Shown here: one piece after another, positions 15,908 to 24,665 of the stretch
Position numbering within the stretch: the stretch's first letter is position 1
Layout: every line of letters begins with the position of its first letter
Source of the DNA: Leptospiraceae bacterium
GTDB taxonomy: Bacteria; Spirochaetota; Leptospiria; Leptospirales; Leptospiraceae
Reading direction: 5' to 3'
Assembly (NCBI GenBank): GCA_947458405.1
Contig: CANGZW010000014.1
Coordinates: forward strand, 1 to 46,257
DNA length: 46,257 bases
Position numbers and translations under genes: made by a program
Notes under the pieces: model-generated
The model's input: only the letters and a program-made list of their open reading frames with translations
Databases searched by the model: none
What the model was told of the DNA's origin: nothing

Positions 15908-16630
15908 TTATTTTAATTTAATATTAGCAAATCTTACTACAAATTCAGGACTTGTAATATTTGATTGCTCAACTAAATTAGACTGCTTAAATCCTTTTTT
16001 TGAATCGGTAATAAAACTTGCTGAAAATATTACCTTATCCCCTTCCTTCAGGTTTTCTAGTTGTTTGTAAACGGTAGAATTAAGAGGAATCATAGTATTG
16101 TCCCCATAATCACTTAGATCATTATTGTATGTTTTAAACTCTATTTCAAAATCTTCAATCTCACTTTCTATTGTAATATAAACTTTAGAACCTCCCTCAT
16201 TAGTTCCGAGTTTTTTTAGTTTACCCTCCCAGTTTTCAATTTTTTTATTTGGAATATAACTAAGAACATAAGCTGCCATCTCTCTATAAACTGCCGATTT
16301 CTTTATTTCATTCTCTCCCTTTCGATATTTGTCTTTTAATTCTATAAACTTTTTATGAAAAGGAATTTGATCTGGTGAGCCTATTTTCTCTAGTTTTTGA
16401 CTTTCTGATGGTGTATCCGATCCCGAAGTAGTTTCCGTAGAGGATGACGAAGAGGAAGCACTCTCAGACCTTTCCTTTTTCTTATCATTAAACAAGCTAA
16501 CAAAAATCAGAGTAACCAGTATACTGACCACCCACCATTTTCCTTTTCCCGGAGTTTCTGATTTGTACGTTGCGTATATTCCATAAAAAGGAATAAAGTA
16601 TTTCCATTTTGGAGTTTCGTTTGTTTCCAT
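15908..16630 (-). CDS. Unrecognised membrane-anchored protein with possible OB-like C-terminal domain
   Basis: A 240-aa protein. The N-terminus WKYFIPFYGIYATYKSETPGKGKWW is followed by one membrane helix (about 32-46), a low-complexity Ser/Glu/Thr linker (about 50-80) and a soluble domain. In the soluble domain the stretch ENWEGKLKKLGTNEGGSKVYI and the later NLKEGDKVIFSASFI resemble the strand pattern of OB-fold tRNA_anti-like domains, but this is weak. The gene sits alone between a terminator and an AT-rich spacer. A perfect-armed inverted repeat (AGGAGAAA/TTTCTCCT, 16657-16674) lies upstream and could be an operator. Confidence 0.6.
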   Translation of the reverse strand: METNETPKWKYFIPFYGIYATYKSETPGKGKWWVVSILVTLIFVSLFNDKKKERSESASSSSSSTETTSGSDTPSESQKLEKIGSPDQIPFHKKFIELKDKYRKGENEIKKSAVYREMAAYVLSYIPNKKIENWEGKLKKLGTNEGGSKVYITIESEIEDFEIEFKTYNNDLSDYGDNTMIPLNSTVYKQLENLKEGDKVIFSASFITDSKKGFKQSNLVEQSNITSPEFVVRFANIKLK

Positions 16631-16656
16631 GTGTAGTTTTACCTCAATAAAATTTC

Positions 16657-16674
16657 AGGAGAAAAGTTTCTCCT
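16657..16674. promoter_or_regulatory. Inverted repeat upstream of the 240-aa membrane protein gene
   Basis: Arms AGGAGAAA (16657-16664) and TTTCTCCT (16667-16674) with a two-base centre lie 27 bases before the minus-strand start codon at 16630. The very short centre favours a protein-binding dyad over an RNA hairpin. No promoter boxes could be fixed. Confidence 0.35.
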
Positions 16675-16806
16675 TACCTGTAAATTCCACTTGGAGCAAA
16701 AATTATTTCATGGATTTGCTATTTTTTTCTGCCTCCCTTACTTCTTCACGAATACCTAAGCTAAAATAAAAATTGACATCCCAAGTGACCAAAAAATCCT
16801 TCCCTC

Positions 16807-17229
16807 ATGTCGACACCTACTACGAAACTAACAGTCCAAATTATCGTATCTGCGGATCTTAAAAAAACTTGGGATTCTTACACCCTGCCTGAGCATATAG
16901 TACACTGGAACTTTGCTTCCGATGATTGGCATTGTCCCAAGGCTACCAATGATTTTCGAATAGGCGGAAAGTATATAGCCAGAATGGAAGCCAAGGACGG
17001 GAGTTTTGGTTTTGATTTTGAGACCACTTACACAGAAATAACTGAGGGTAAGCACTTTTCCTATGAGTTTGGGGGACGACATGCTACCATCAAGTTTGAA
17101 GAAATAGAAGCGGGCACTAGTGTTATAGTTACGTTTGATCCCGAAACAGAAAATCCTCTAGAGCTTCAGAAAAATGGGTGGCAATCCATATTAGACAACT
17201 TCAAAAAATACACAGAATCCAGAAAATAA
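16807..17229 (+). CDS. AHSA1/SRPBCC-family protein
   Basis: A 140-aa START-like fold protein. Family features are TKLTVQIIVSADLKKTWDSYTLPEHIVHWNFASDDWHCP at the start, FRIGGKYIARMEAKDG in the middle, and ENPLELQKNGWQSILDNFKKY at the end, the usual last helix. Members bind hydrophobic ligands in a cavity; bacterial ones often lack a known role. The conserved WNFASDDWHCP stretch is typical of the AHSA1 subgroup. A TTGACA at 16773-16778 precedes it but lacks a good -10 at normal spacing. It stands alone and converges with the TPR gene across a shared terminator. Confidence 0.88.
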   Translation: MSTPTTKLTVQIIVSADLKKTWDSYTLPEHIVHWNFASDDWHCPKATNDFRIGGKYIARMEAKDGSFGFDFETTYTEITEGKHFSYEFGGRHATIKFEEIEAGTSVIVTFDPETENPLELQKNGWQSILDNFKKYTESRK

Positions 17230-17250
17230 AAACAGATTTTTTTACTACAA

Positions 17251-17278
17251 ACTGCACCTCACCACTGGTGGGTGCAGT
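17251..17278. terminator. Shared terminator between AHSA1 and TPR genes
   Basis: A GC-rich hairpin with arms ACTGCACC (17251-17258) and GGTGCAGT (17271-17278) and an inner CACC/GGTG pair. It lies between two converging genes that end at 17229 and 17287. On the minus strand it is followed by TTTGTAGTAAAAAAA, on the plus strand by CTTAAATTTTAT, so it may work in both directions. Confidence 0.65.
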
Positions 17279-17286
17279 CTTAAATT

Positions 17287-20200
17287 TTATAAGAAATTAT
17301 ACTTTCGTTTGGATTTCTGAAGGTCTTTGATAGTATCAATAGTTGGACTCAACCAATCATCTATCAAAGGCATATCATCTCTTCCTTTAAAGAGCATATC
17401 TTTGTTGTAATTGGCAATTTCTGTGACTGTATTTATTTTTCTGGCTGTCTCAATTGATTTCCAATAGTTTTTGAGAGCTTGGGCAGTATTTCCTTTTCTC
17501 TCGTATATTGCACCAATATTGTTATACACAGCAATCAGAGTTTGGTAAATTTCTTGGTGTGTTGATTCTTCCGGTACTACAACTTGAATCTTAGCTTCCC
17601 TTTCTTCAAAATCATCCCTTAGCTTGAGATAATTCCCGAGACTTGCATTGATTTGGTCTGTGTAGTAATACGAGGAAGCTCTTCCCATCATAACATTAGG
17701 ATTCTCATAGCTATCTTCTTCTCCGAGGTTAGAAAAATCGGAAAGTGTTGCCTCATAGTCAGAATTCATATAATTGATCCAACCGGTATAGTAGTACAGC
17801 TCTCTGATTTTTTGGTCATCCTGAAGATTGTTTTTCACGGCTTTGTTAAAGAATGCTAAAGAATTGTTGAGATTATTTTTTCTCTCAATTTCCAATTCTG
17901 TGAGTTGCTTTGGATCATGCATAGGATACACTTTTCTTGCGGGAAACTCATCGACTCTATCATCCAAATTTACAAGTGCAGCACCCAGATAGATAATTTT
18001 ACCCATATTAAAGTAAATTCTGCCAATATCTCCCCGTAATAGGGTTTCGTCTTCTTCTCTGTTTCCAAAATTTTTATGAAATGCTTGGTATCTCTTTTCT
18101 GCGTTTTCTAATAGTTTCCAGGCTTCTTGGTTATTCTCCTGGCGAATATAATGCTCTGCCATTTCCATAACAGCTATATAGTGTGCGGGATCATAGTTTG
18201 CCGCAAGCTCGAACTGTTTGAGGGCCCGCATAGATTCATTTTTACCTATGTAGTACCTACCCCTCTGGTAGTACTGCTCTGCATACTCATCCCCGGAGAC
18301 TTCCATTCCATCCTGTTTTTCACTTCGATTGAATGCCAAATTCAAGATATGTATGATATTGTCATCTATATCCATATTGGTTACCTGATCCTCAGGAGTT
18401 ACATTGTATTTTATCCGGAGCTCGGTTGGATCGAGATCGATATAAAATGCCGCTAACTTTGACAATACAAAGAGAGAAAGATCGGACTCAATTTCCAAAG
18501 AATTTCTTACCTGTCTGTGGTGGTTTAACACAAACTGGGGATTCTTGTCCCTTCTCCACATTTCAATATATGTACTCAGTAATCCGCCATGTCCCTGAGG
18601 GTCTTTGGGATGAACTTCGATTATTTTATTGTAGTAGGAAGCCGCTTTTCCAAAACTTTCCTGGTTATAATAAATTTTGGCAAGACCTGCATTCGCCTCG
18701 GTGTTGGTGGGATCTCCTCCATCTGTGAACACCTGTCTATAATAGTTGATGGCTAATTGGTCATTTTTGTAAATCTGCCCATCTTCTCCACCTATAAACT
18801 TTTGGGCGATATTGGAGTGAAATCTACCTAAATTTATGAAAGTGTCATTATCATGAATTTTTTTGCCTAATTCGGCAACTATATAGGCACCTGCACGAAC
18901 AATTCTTCTCTCTACCTTATCCTGAGAAATCAATCGTAAATAGGTTCTTGGATCGGGATCATTGGTAGCCCCGTGTTGCAATTTTTCTTCATCCCAGGTC
19001 TGTCCGGGAGCAAGGGTTATGATGGGAACATCCACCCGATTGGACCAAAACCGAGAATGTTGGGGATCCGAAGATTCCATTCCATAGTCGGGTTCTACCT
19101 GTCCGAATAGCTTGATAAAAGACTGTTTGTACTCTCCTACCCTCATATAAGCCATTCCGTATTTATTCAGGTAATCCATATCATTTGGATTTATTTTTTC
19201 GCCCTGGTTAAAATTTCTTTCTGCGTTGGATAAAAGATCCCTTCTTCTATCCTGATTGGTTTCCACGCCCGCTTTTTTGATATCTTCCAATCCATCATTG
19301 TAGTAAGCTGCCGCACGCAATGGTTTGAAAATATATTTGTATCCCGAAACCAGACTGGTGATAAGTAGTATTGCGGCTGCGGCTCCGAATAGAGCTCTCT
19401 TTATTGTTTGTCTTCGCTCAAATTCCCCTTTTTTGGTATAAATTGGGTTTGAGGAAATGATTGGGATACCTTTATCAGAATAAAGTCCTGTGCTATCTTC
19501 TAATTCAACGGGGTATCCTAAGTGTTCTGTTAAATATGCCGCAATGTCTTCTGGCTTGGTAGATGCCTTGATTAACTCAATTAACTCCCTTTGCTCTTTG
19601 GGAGAAAGTTTATCCTTGGTAATGGAATCAATGACTGTTCGCTTGAGTTTGGGCGGATAGTGAATAATTTCTTGCTGAATGATAGCCAGTTCTTCGTCAG
19701 TTAATTCGGGGACGGTTTCATCCTCTTCCTCTTCCTCCCCTTCAAAACCAGCTAGGTCATCTTCATCAACATCTCCGAGACCTCCAATTCCGTCATCCTC
19801 GTCTGCAACCTCGGATACTTCCTCCTCATTGTCCGAAAATAAGTCATCGGAAGACTGGGCATCTTCTTGGGGAGAGCCAGCATCAGAATCGCCGAAAATA
19901 TCATCGGAATCAGAAAGGGAAGATGACTCTTCATCAAGGGCAGGTGGTTCGTATTCTTCTCCCCCTAGATCAGGAACGGATTCTTCCATATCCAGATCAT
20001 CCATTTCAGCCAATGGGTCAGCTACCTCAGATTCGGTTTCTGTATCTAAATCATCCATTCCCGCTAATGGATCGGGCTCTTCTTCTTCCCCAAAATCAGG
20101 TTGTATAGGAGGAGCTTGTGCGAATGGATCCTCTCCTCCAAAATCAGTCGCTCCGGATTTCGATGAGCCAAGATCGGCAAAGGGATCTTCCTCTTCTTCT

Positions 20201-20832
20201 GGATCTGTTCCCAAATCAGGAGTTACATTGGCAAATGGGTCTTCTTCTGCTACAGGTTCTTCGTCGAAGGAAGGTATTTCTTCTTCATCAAAATTGGGAG
20301 TCTCTATTTCTTCAGAAACAGGTTCTTCGTCGAAGGAAGGTATTTCTTCTTCATCAAAATTGGGAGTCTCTATTTCTTCAGAAACAGGTTCTTCATCGAA
20401 GGAAGGAATCTCTTCTTCATCAAAATTGGGAGTCTCTATTTCTTCAGAAACAGGTTCTTCGTCAAAAGAAGGAATCTCATCTTCATCAACAGGCGGTTCT
20501 ACTTCTAAGTCTAGGGAATCTTCATCTTCTTCTCCGGGCTCTTTTTCTTTCCCGAGGGAATCTATATCTACATCTAAAAGATCATCTATGGAGTCATCAT
20601 CTTCGTCAAAGTTTTTAAACTCAGGCGGTTCCTCTCCTGGTGGATTATCCTCAAAATTAATTCCACCATCTCCTTCTTCAACGGGAGGTGCCTCTTCAGG
20701 CTCAGGTTCACCCTTAATTTTACGTAATACCTTCCCCATTGGGTTTAAGCTTTCTGTTACAATGGGATTTTCATTGAGGGGATTGAGAATTTCTCTAATT
20801 CTGCCTAATTCTTCGTCGCTGTACTTTGCCAT
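17287..20832 (-). CDS. Large acidic TPR membrane protein (possible periplasmic flagellar collar component)
   Basis: A 1181-aa protein. The first 370 residues or so are extremely acidic and repetitive, including 22-residue units around EEIPSFDEEPVSEEIETPNF. A single membrane helix (ALFGAAAAILLITSLVSGY, about 480-498) follows, and the rest is alpha-helical with many TPR-type repeats, for example GLAKIYYNQESFGKAASYYN, MRALKQFELAANYDPAHY and YNNIGAIYERKGNTAQALK. Topology suggests an acidic cytoplasmic part and a periplasmic TPR part. TPR membrane proteins in Borrelia (the FlcA-type collar proteins) surround the periplasmic flagellar motor. Position near motAB-fliL and overall design make a similar role possible but unproven. 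It is monocistronic by layout. Confidence 0.85.
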   Translation of the reverse strand: MAKYSDEELGRIREILNPLNENPIVTESLNPMGKVLRKIKGEPEPEEAPPVEEGDGGINFEDNPPGEEPPEFKNFDEDDDSIDDLLDVDIDSLGKEKEPGEEDEDSLDLEVEPPVDEDEIPSFDEEPVSEEIETPNFDEEEIPSFDEEPVSEEIETPNFDEEEIPSFDEEPVSEEIETPNFDEEEIPSFDEEPVAEEDPFANVTPDLGTDPEEEEDPFADLGSSKSGATDFGGEDPFAQAPPIQPDFGEEEEPDPLAGMDDLDTETESEVADPLAEMDDLDMEESVPDLGGEEYEPPALDEESSSLSDSDDIFGDSDAGSPQEDAQSSDDLFSDNEEEVSEVADEDDGIGGLGDVDEDDLAGFEGEEEEEDETVPELTDEELAIIQQEIIHYPPKLKRTVIDSITKDKLSPKEQRELIELIKASTKPEDIAAYLTEHLGYPVELEDSTGLYSDKGIPIISSNPIYTKKGEFERRQTIKRALFGAAAAILLITSLVSGYKYIFKPLRAAAYYNDGLEDIKKAGVETNQDRRRDLLSNAERNFNQGEKINPNDMDYLNKYGMAYMRVGEYKQSFIKLFGQVEPDYGMESSDPQHSRFWSNRVDVPIITLAPGQTWDEEKLQHGATNDPDPRTYLRLISQDKVERRIVRAGAYIVAELGKKIHDNDTFINLGRFHSNIAQKFIGGEDGQIYKNDQLAINYYRQVFTDGGDPTNTEANAGLAKIYYNQESFGKAASYYNKIIEVHPKDPQGHGGLLSTYIEMWRRDKNPQFVLNHHRQVRNSLEIESDLSLFVLSKLAAFYIDLDPTELRIKYNVTPEDQVTNMDIDDNIIHILNLAFNRSEKQDGMEVSGDEYAEQYYQRGRYYIGKNESMRALKQFELAANYDPAHYIAVMEMAEHYIRQENNQEAWKLLENAEKRYQAFHKNFGNREEDETLLRGDIGRIYFNMGKIIYLGAALVNLDDRVDEFPARKVYPMHDPKQLTELEIERKNNLNNSLAFFNKAVKNNLQDDQKIRELYYYTGWINYMNSDYEATLSDFSNLGEEDSYENPNVMMGRASSYYYTDQINASLGNYLKLRDDFEEREAKIQVVVPEESTHQEIYQTLIAVYNNIGAIYERKGNTAQALKNYWKSIETARKINTVTEIANYNKDMLFKGRDDMPLIDDWLSPTIDTIKDLQKSKRKYNFL
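20252..20490 (-). repeat. 66-bp in-gene tandem repeat, about 3.6 copies
   Basis: Units beginning ACAGGTTCTTC (plus strand) start at 20252, 20318, 20384 and 20450. The period is exactly 66 bases, or 22 codons, with only a few silent changes between copies, so copy number can change without frame loss. They encode the acidic Pro/Glu/Ser-rich repeats of the TPR protein. Near identity at the DNA level points to recent duplication. Confidence 0.9.
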
Positions 20833-21212
20833 ATGAGTCTCTTTTCGAGTATCGGTTAAAGTTATAATTAGTTCAATAGATTTTTCTTATGTCATATTTA
20901 CTTCATATGCTTTTTAATTGATTTACTTTTAGTTGTAAATACTCTGCGGCTCGCCTCGATCTTACTAAAAAATTGACAGGGCAGCCAGTTGGCAACTTGG
21001 GTTAAAGCCCAAACCCGATTATTCATAATCATCTTACGCTAAGTAGATTCTTTTACTCTGTTGAAAATAAAAAGTATCACTAAAAAAAAACAGATTTATA
21101 GGAAAAACGTTACATAATTTTATTATTCCGTTCGAAATTAGGCGTAGATGCCGATAGTATAAAAAGGGTTGTTTTTACTCTGTCCAATCAAATTAAGGGT
21201 TCATTTCTAGAT
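20833..21212. other. 380-base intergenic region with a chain of small hairpins
   Basis: This divergent spacer between the TPR gene and the E-set gene has no ORF of note. A locally GC-richer part holds successive perfect inverted repeats: GCCA/TGGC (20984-20993), TTGGG/CCCAA (20997-21012), which competes with an overlapping GGGTT/AACCC pairing, GATTAT/ATAATC (21017-21030) and CTTA/TAAG (21033-21043). A GCCGATAG at 21150-21157 looks like a sigma-28 -10 box but the matching -35 is poor. The chain could be a small RNA or a protein-binding region. Confidence 0.4.
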
Positions 21213-22112
21213 ATGACCGAACATAAAAAAATAAATAAATTCAAATACACAATTATCATATTAATCTCTCTGTTTTCTCTCGGAAGTTTATTTAGCGAAG
21301 AGGCAATGGACTGGTTAGGGTCCTATTCCTCTCGAGAATTAGAAGGTGCAATAGACAGGGATAATACTTTAAATAAAATATACTATTATTGGCAAATACA
21401 GAGTTTAAAAAGAGCCGTTTCTCCTAGATATATAAGACTGATAGATATAGACAATTACGTTGTTAATTACACTTTATTAAACAAAGGTATTTTTTTCACC
21501 TACAATGGACTGCGAAATGAACAGGTGGAAGTCTGTGGAAATTTTTCCAATTGGCACTGTACTCCAATGCAGAGAAATCGATATGGAATTTATTATGCAG
21601 TAATTCCTCCCGTGTTCAAAGACAAGGATGATAAAGAGAGAAATGTTTTTGAATATAAATTTAGGGTAGATGGTATTTTTGAATACGATCCAGCAAATCC
21701 AGAAAAGACAGAAGATGGAGAAGGCTCTTTCTATTCCATTTATACTCTGCCCGGCAAAGACTTTGAAAAGCAACTTACTTACAGAATAATAGATAGCGAA
21801 TTAGACAATGACCTGGATTTCAAGATGGTGGAATTTAGAATTTATGTACCCGAAGCCAATACTATTGCCCTAGTAGGGGATTTTAATCAGTGGAATCCCG
21901 AACACGACTACCTCGTCAAAGAGCCTACAGGATTGTTCGTATTGAAGAAAAAATTAAAACCCGGGGAATATCTTTATAATTTCATTATTGATGGACAAAC
22001 CTCTCTTGATACCTTCAATTCTGAGACTAGATACCGGGTTGAAACAGATGATTTATGTTCTTACCTTAGAATATCCTATGGTAGAGAAAATAGAATTGTA
22101 GCTGATAAATAA
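21213..22112 (+). CDS. Exported protein with two CBM48/AMPK-type E-set domains
   Basis: A 299-aa protein with an N-terminal signal segment (IIILISLFSLGSLFSEEAM). Two copies of the glycogen-binding-type E-set fold follow: the first around EQVEVCGNFSNWHCTPMQRN with FEYKFRVDG and DPANP (about 105-180), the second around NTIALVGDFNQWNPEHDYLV with GEYLYNFIIDG (about 220-290). The NxW and YxF...DG landmarks are those of CBM48 and AMPK-beta modules that bind alpha-glucans or serve as interaction modules. No catalytic domain is present. The exported location makes glycogen an unlikely partner, so surface glycan or protein binding is more plausible. The role is inferred. Confidence 0.75.
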   Translation: MTEHKKINKFKYTIIILISLFSLGSLFSEEAMDWLGSYSSRELEGAIDRDNTLNKIYYYWQIQSLKRAVSPRYIRLIDIDNYVVNYTLLNKGIFFTYNGLRNEQVEVCGNFSNWHCTPMQRNRYGIYYAVIPPVFKDKDDKERNVFEYKFRVDGIFEYDPANPEKTEDGEGSFYSIYTLPGKDFEKQLTYRIIDSELDNDLDFKMVEFRIYVPEANTIALVGDFNQWNPEHDYLVKEPTGLFVLKKKLKPGEYLYNFIIDGQTSLDTFNSETRYRVETDDLCSYLRISYGRENRIVADK

Positions 22113-22166
22113 ATTTTTGTTGCATTTTAAAAAGACATAGATACTGTCTTGCAGAGGCTTTCCGAT

Positions 22167-22355
22167 ATGAATGACACTGAGAACAAACCTAAAATAAAAA
22201 TTCAACAAGAGACTATTATTCGTCTTTTAAGAGAACATGCAGAAATGGTTCGATTATTGGAATCCTTCCCCACTGAAATTGAAGGTTTACATTTTTGGCT
22301 GCAAAAGAAAAATACAATTATGGAAAAGGTTACAAAGAAGATTGTCCCGAGTTAG
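22167..22355 (+). CDS. Small helical protein of unknown function, coupled to the sulfatase-like gene
   Basis: From the ATG at 22167, with a GAGG ribosome site 9 bases upstream, 62 codons encode a charged helical peptide (PKIKIQQETIIRLLREHAEM). The stop at 22353-22355 overlaps the likely TTG start of the downstream lipoprotein gene at 22342, suggesting translational coupling. A longer version from a TTG at 22149 is possible. No family recognised and no membrane segment. Reality is supported by the ribosome site and sequence style only. Confidence 0.5.
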   Translation: MNDTENKPKIKIQQETIIRLLREHAEMVRLLESFPTEIEGLHFWLQKKNTIMEKVTKKIVPS

Positions 22356-24618
22356 TTTATTCGGATACCTTTTTGTATTTTTATTTACTTTCTCCAACTG
22401 TAACCCCCCTGCCCCTACCCTAAATCCCGTTGAATCTATCGGGTATTTTGATCTCAGTAGACAACTCACAAATTCTAATTATCAGGGTTTTCATTTTGAT
22501 GAAACAATAGACCTTTCCTATCATTGGAAAAAAAATGCAGGTAGATACTCTTTACTTCCGAGAGATAAACGCTGGCAAAATACACAAATGACTTTTTTGA
22601 AAGATTCAAGTGTATTACATAATCACTCATTGGATTCGATCATGTTGACACCCAACTCAAAATTAGAAATTCCTATTAAAAAGTGCAAAGGAATATTAAA
22701 ATTTAGATACGGAGCCTTGGGAAAAAATTCCGGTGAAATATCGGGAACTTTGCATTTAAGCTCGGGAGAAAAGAAAATTGGAGATATCTCTATCAATAAT
22801 GAAGATCGTGAAAAGTGGAAAGAGTTTAATATTAAAGCTGATTTTGATGATAAAATTACTTATACATGGGATTCTAATAGTACATTTTTATTTTTAGGAA
22901 CTCCCGAATTTAAAAGAGAGGACTATTCTCAAGTTGGTTACAATGTAATACTAATTGTTATTGATTCTTTAAGAAGAGACGCACTCGGTTGCAATGGACA
23001 AAAAATATCGACATCTCCTAATATTGATCTCCTCTGCAAAGAGGGAATCTCTTTTAAAAATCATTTCTCCAATGCAAATTGGACTAAACCATCTATGATC
23101 TCTATGTTGACGGGGGAATATACTTCAAACCTAGGTATCACAAATACAGGTTTTCCAATTTACCCAAGAGAAAAAGAAGTATATTATAATGGAAAAATTA
23201 AAAGTCTTCCCGAGATTTTACGCTCTACGGGGTACTACACTGCAAGTATCATGAATAATGTATTTTTATTAGACTATACAGGTGTTGGTGTAGATATGGG
23301 ATTTCATGAACTACACCAAATTGGTAAAGATATTGAAGATACAGAAGCCATCACCAAAGAAGCCTTAACTTTTTTAAAAAATCCACCCCTTCAGCCTTTT
23401 TTTCTGCATTTGAATTATAATACACCCCATGGTTCCTATTCTCCACCAGAACATTCCATTTGGGAAATCAAAAAAGAATCAAACAATAAAGATTTATCTA
23501 CCATTCATCCTATCATTTTGAGATACTTGGGAGAAGTACGCTATACAGATGAACAGATCGGTATATTAATCGCTCAGTTAAAGAAAAATGATTTGTATGA
23601 CAAAAGTATGATTATTATTACTTCAGATCATGGTGATTTATTTGATGAACGTCATACATTTTCCCAAAACGGAATTTACGGTAGCAGATGGGGACACGGG
23701 GAAACCCACTATGACGAAGAGATTGCAATACCTCTTGTAATAAAGCTACCCAGAACTATAAAAAACTATTTAGAGAAAAAATCTTTTTACTCTTCTAGTT
23801 CTTCGATTTCCTTAGTTCCTACAATTTTGGGATTTTTAGGATTAGAAGAAAAAATACATTCTAATCTTAAAGGAACAGACTATTCCAACATTATTCTTGA
23901 AAATAAAGAACCACTCACAGAAACAAGTGTTTACACGGAAGGAAGACTTTCCGAATCCATTCGAAATGCTAAATTCAAATATATACGTCATTACCCGGGT
24001 TTTACAAATTATTTACTAAATGGTGCTATACCTCCCGCAGAAAAATTAGAAGAATTGTATGACTTAAAAAAAGATCCTAACGAATACGATAATGTATTTG
24101 GAAAAGACGAAGCTCTAAGAAAAGAAGCATTACTGGAGAGAAAAAATTTCGTACTACGAAAAAATTCTTTTTTTGTATATTTACCGGCAGGTCATAATTA
24201 TGAGGGCTCTTTTCAGTTTCAAGGGGGAATTTATGACTATTCTCCCAGAGAGGATAAAGATATATCTATCCGAATAGGAAACAGATTTAACCTAAATTTT
24301 AGCGGGAAAGTGAATACCAATACAACCCTACAATTTATGGTCAATGAGCCCGAATTCAAGTATGATTTTTCAATCCGAAGGGACGGTTTACCCGTAAATT
24401 ATCGCGTAGGTGCTTGGGGATTACTCCAAAAAGGTGAAGTGGGAAAAGAACCGGGGTTTTTATTCTCTCGAGAGGCTCCAGAAAGTATGAAAAACTCAAA
24501 ACTGCCTTATTTATATTCCGATGAAGCCCTTTCAGGAAGAAACGAAAAATCAAGCAATGGGATTTTAGCAGAAGAGGTAAAAAGTATTCTCAAAAGCTGG
24601 GGATACATTCACGAATAA
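22342..24618 (+). CDS. Lipoprotein of the alkaline phosphatase/sulfatase superfamily, threonine nucleophile type
   Basis: Starting at the TTG at 22342 (AAAGAAG ribosome site) gives a 758-aa protein with a compact lipoprotein signal peptide ending FLFTFSNC. The open frame from 22237 adds an unlikely 35-residue leader. The superfamily metal sites are visible: VIDSLRRDALG, ITSDHGDLFDERH and HGETHYDEEIAIPLVIK. At the nucleophile position the motif is NWTKPSMISMLTG. A Thr stands where true sulfatases have Cys or Ser in CxPxR, so formylglycine formation is not expected. This suggests a phosphodiesterase or phosphotransferase acting in the periplasm or at the surface. An extra N-terminal beta domain (about 25-190) and a C-terminal domain flank the catalytic core. 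Confidence 0.85.
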   Translation: MSRVSLFGYLFVFLFTFSNCNPPAPTLNPVESIGYFDLSRQLTNSNYQGFHFDETIDLSYHWKKNAGRYSLLPRDKRWQNTQMTFLKDSSVLHNHSLDSIMLTPNSKLEIPIKKCKGILKFRYGALGKNSGEISGTLHLSSGEKKIGDISINNEDREKWKEFNIKADFDDKITYTWDSNSTFLFLGTPEFKREDYSQVGYNVILIVIDSLRRDALGCNGQKISTSPNIDLLCKEGISFKNHFSNANWTKPSMISMLTGEYTSNLGITNTGFPIYPREKEVYYNGKIKSLPEILRSTGYYTASIMNNVFLLDYTGVGVDMGFHELHQIGKDIEDTEAITKEALTFLKNPPLQPFFLHLNYNTPHGSYSPPEHSIWEIKKESNNKDLSTIHPIILRYLGEVRYTDEQIGILIAQLKKNDLYDKSMIIITSDHGDLFDERHTFSQNGIYGSRWGHGETHYDEEIAIPLVIKLPRTIKNYLEKKSFYSSSSSISLVPTILGFLGLEEKIHSNLKGTDYSNIILENKEPLTETSVYTEGRLSESIRNAKFKYIRHYPGFTNYLLNGAIPPAEKLEELYDLKKDPNEYDNVFGKDEALRKEALLERKNFVLRKNSFFVYLPAGHNYEGSFQFQGGIYDYSPREDKDISIRIGNRFNLNFSGKVNTNTTLQFMVNEPEFKYDFSIRRDGLPVNYRVGAWGLLQKGEVGKEPGFLFSREAPESMKNSKLPYLYSDEALSGRNEKSSNGILAEEVKSILKSWGYIHE

Positions 24619-24620
24619 AT

Positions 24621-24650
24621 AATGTAATACATATAAGTATGCATTACATT
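24621..24650. terminator. AT-rich hairpin between convergent genes
   Basis: Arms AATGTAAT and ATTACATT (24621-24628, 24643-24650) extend past one mismatch with CATA/TATG around a short loop. It lies just after the sulfatase-like stop (24618) and 16 bases from the end of the aldo/keto reductase gene on the other strand. It lacks a GC-rich stem and a long T-run, so termination strength is doubtful. Confidence 0.4.
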
Positions 24651-24665
24651 AAAAATCATACTGGA

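Noticed and set aside
20252-20490. Tandem repeats considered as a CRISPR array
   Set aside because: The 66-bp units are contiguous and nearly identical over their whole length, with no unique spacers, and encode in-frame amino acid repeats.
19679-20836. 385-codon Ser-rich open frame on the plus strand opposite the acidic TPR region
   Set aside because: It is the reverse complement of Glu/Asp-rich codons (GAA/GAT read as TTC/ATC and, in the other register, TCT/TCA), which yields long Ser-rich frames without stops. The minus-strand TPR gene explains the region.
21131-21157. Sigma-28 flagellar promoter before the E-set gene
   Set aside because: The -10 GCCGATAG fits well but the sequence 11 bases upstream does not match the -35 consensus, so the call is not supported.
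22237-22341. N-terminal 35 codons of the sulfatase-like open frame
   Set aside because: They run antisense to sense in an overlapped gene frame, contain aromatic and basic residues unlike a signal peptide, and the TTG at 22342 yields a clean lipoprotein signal.
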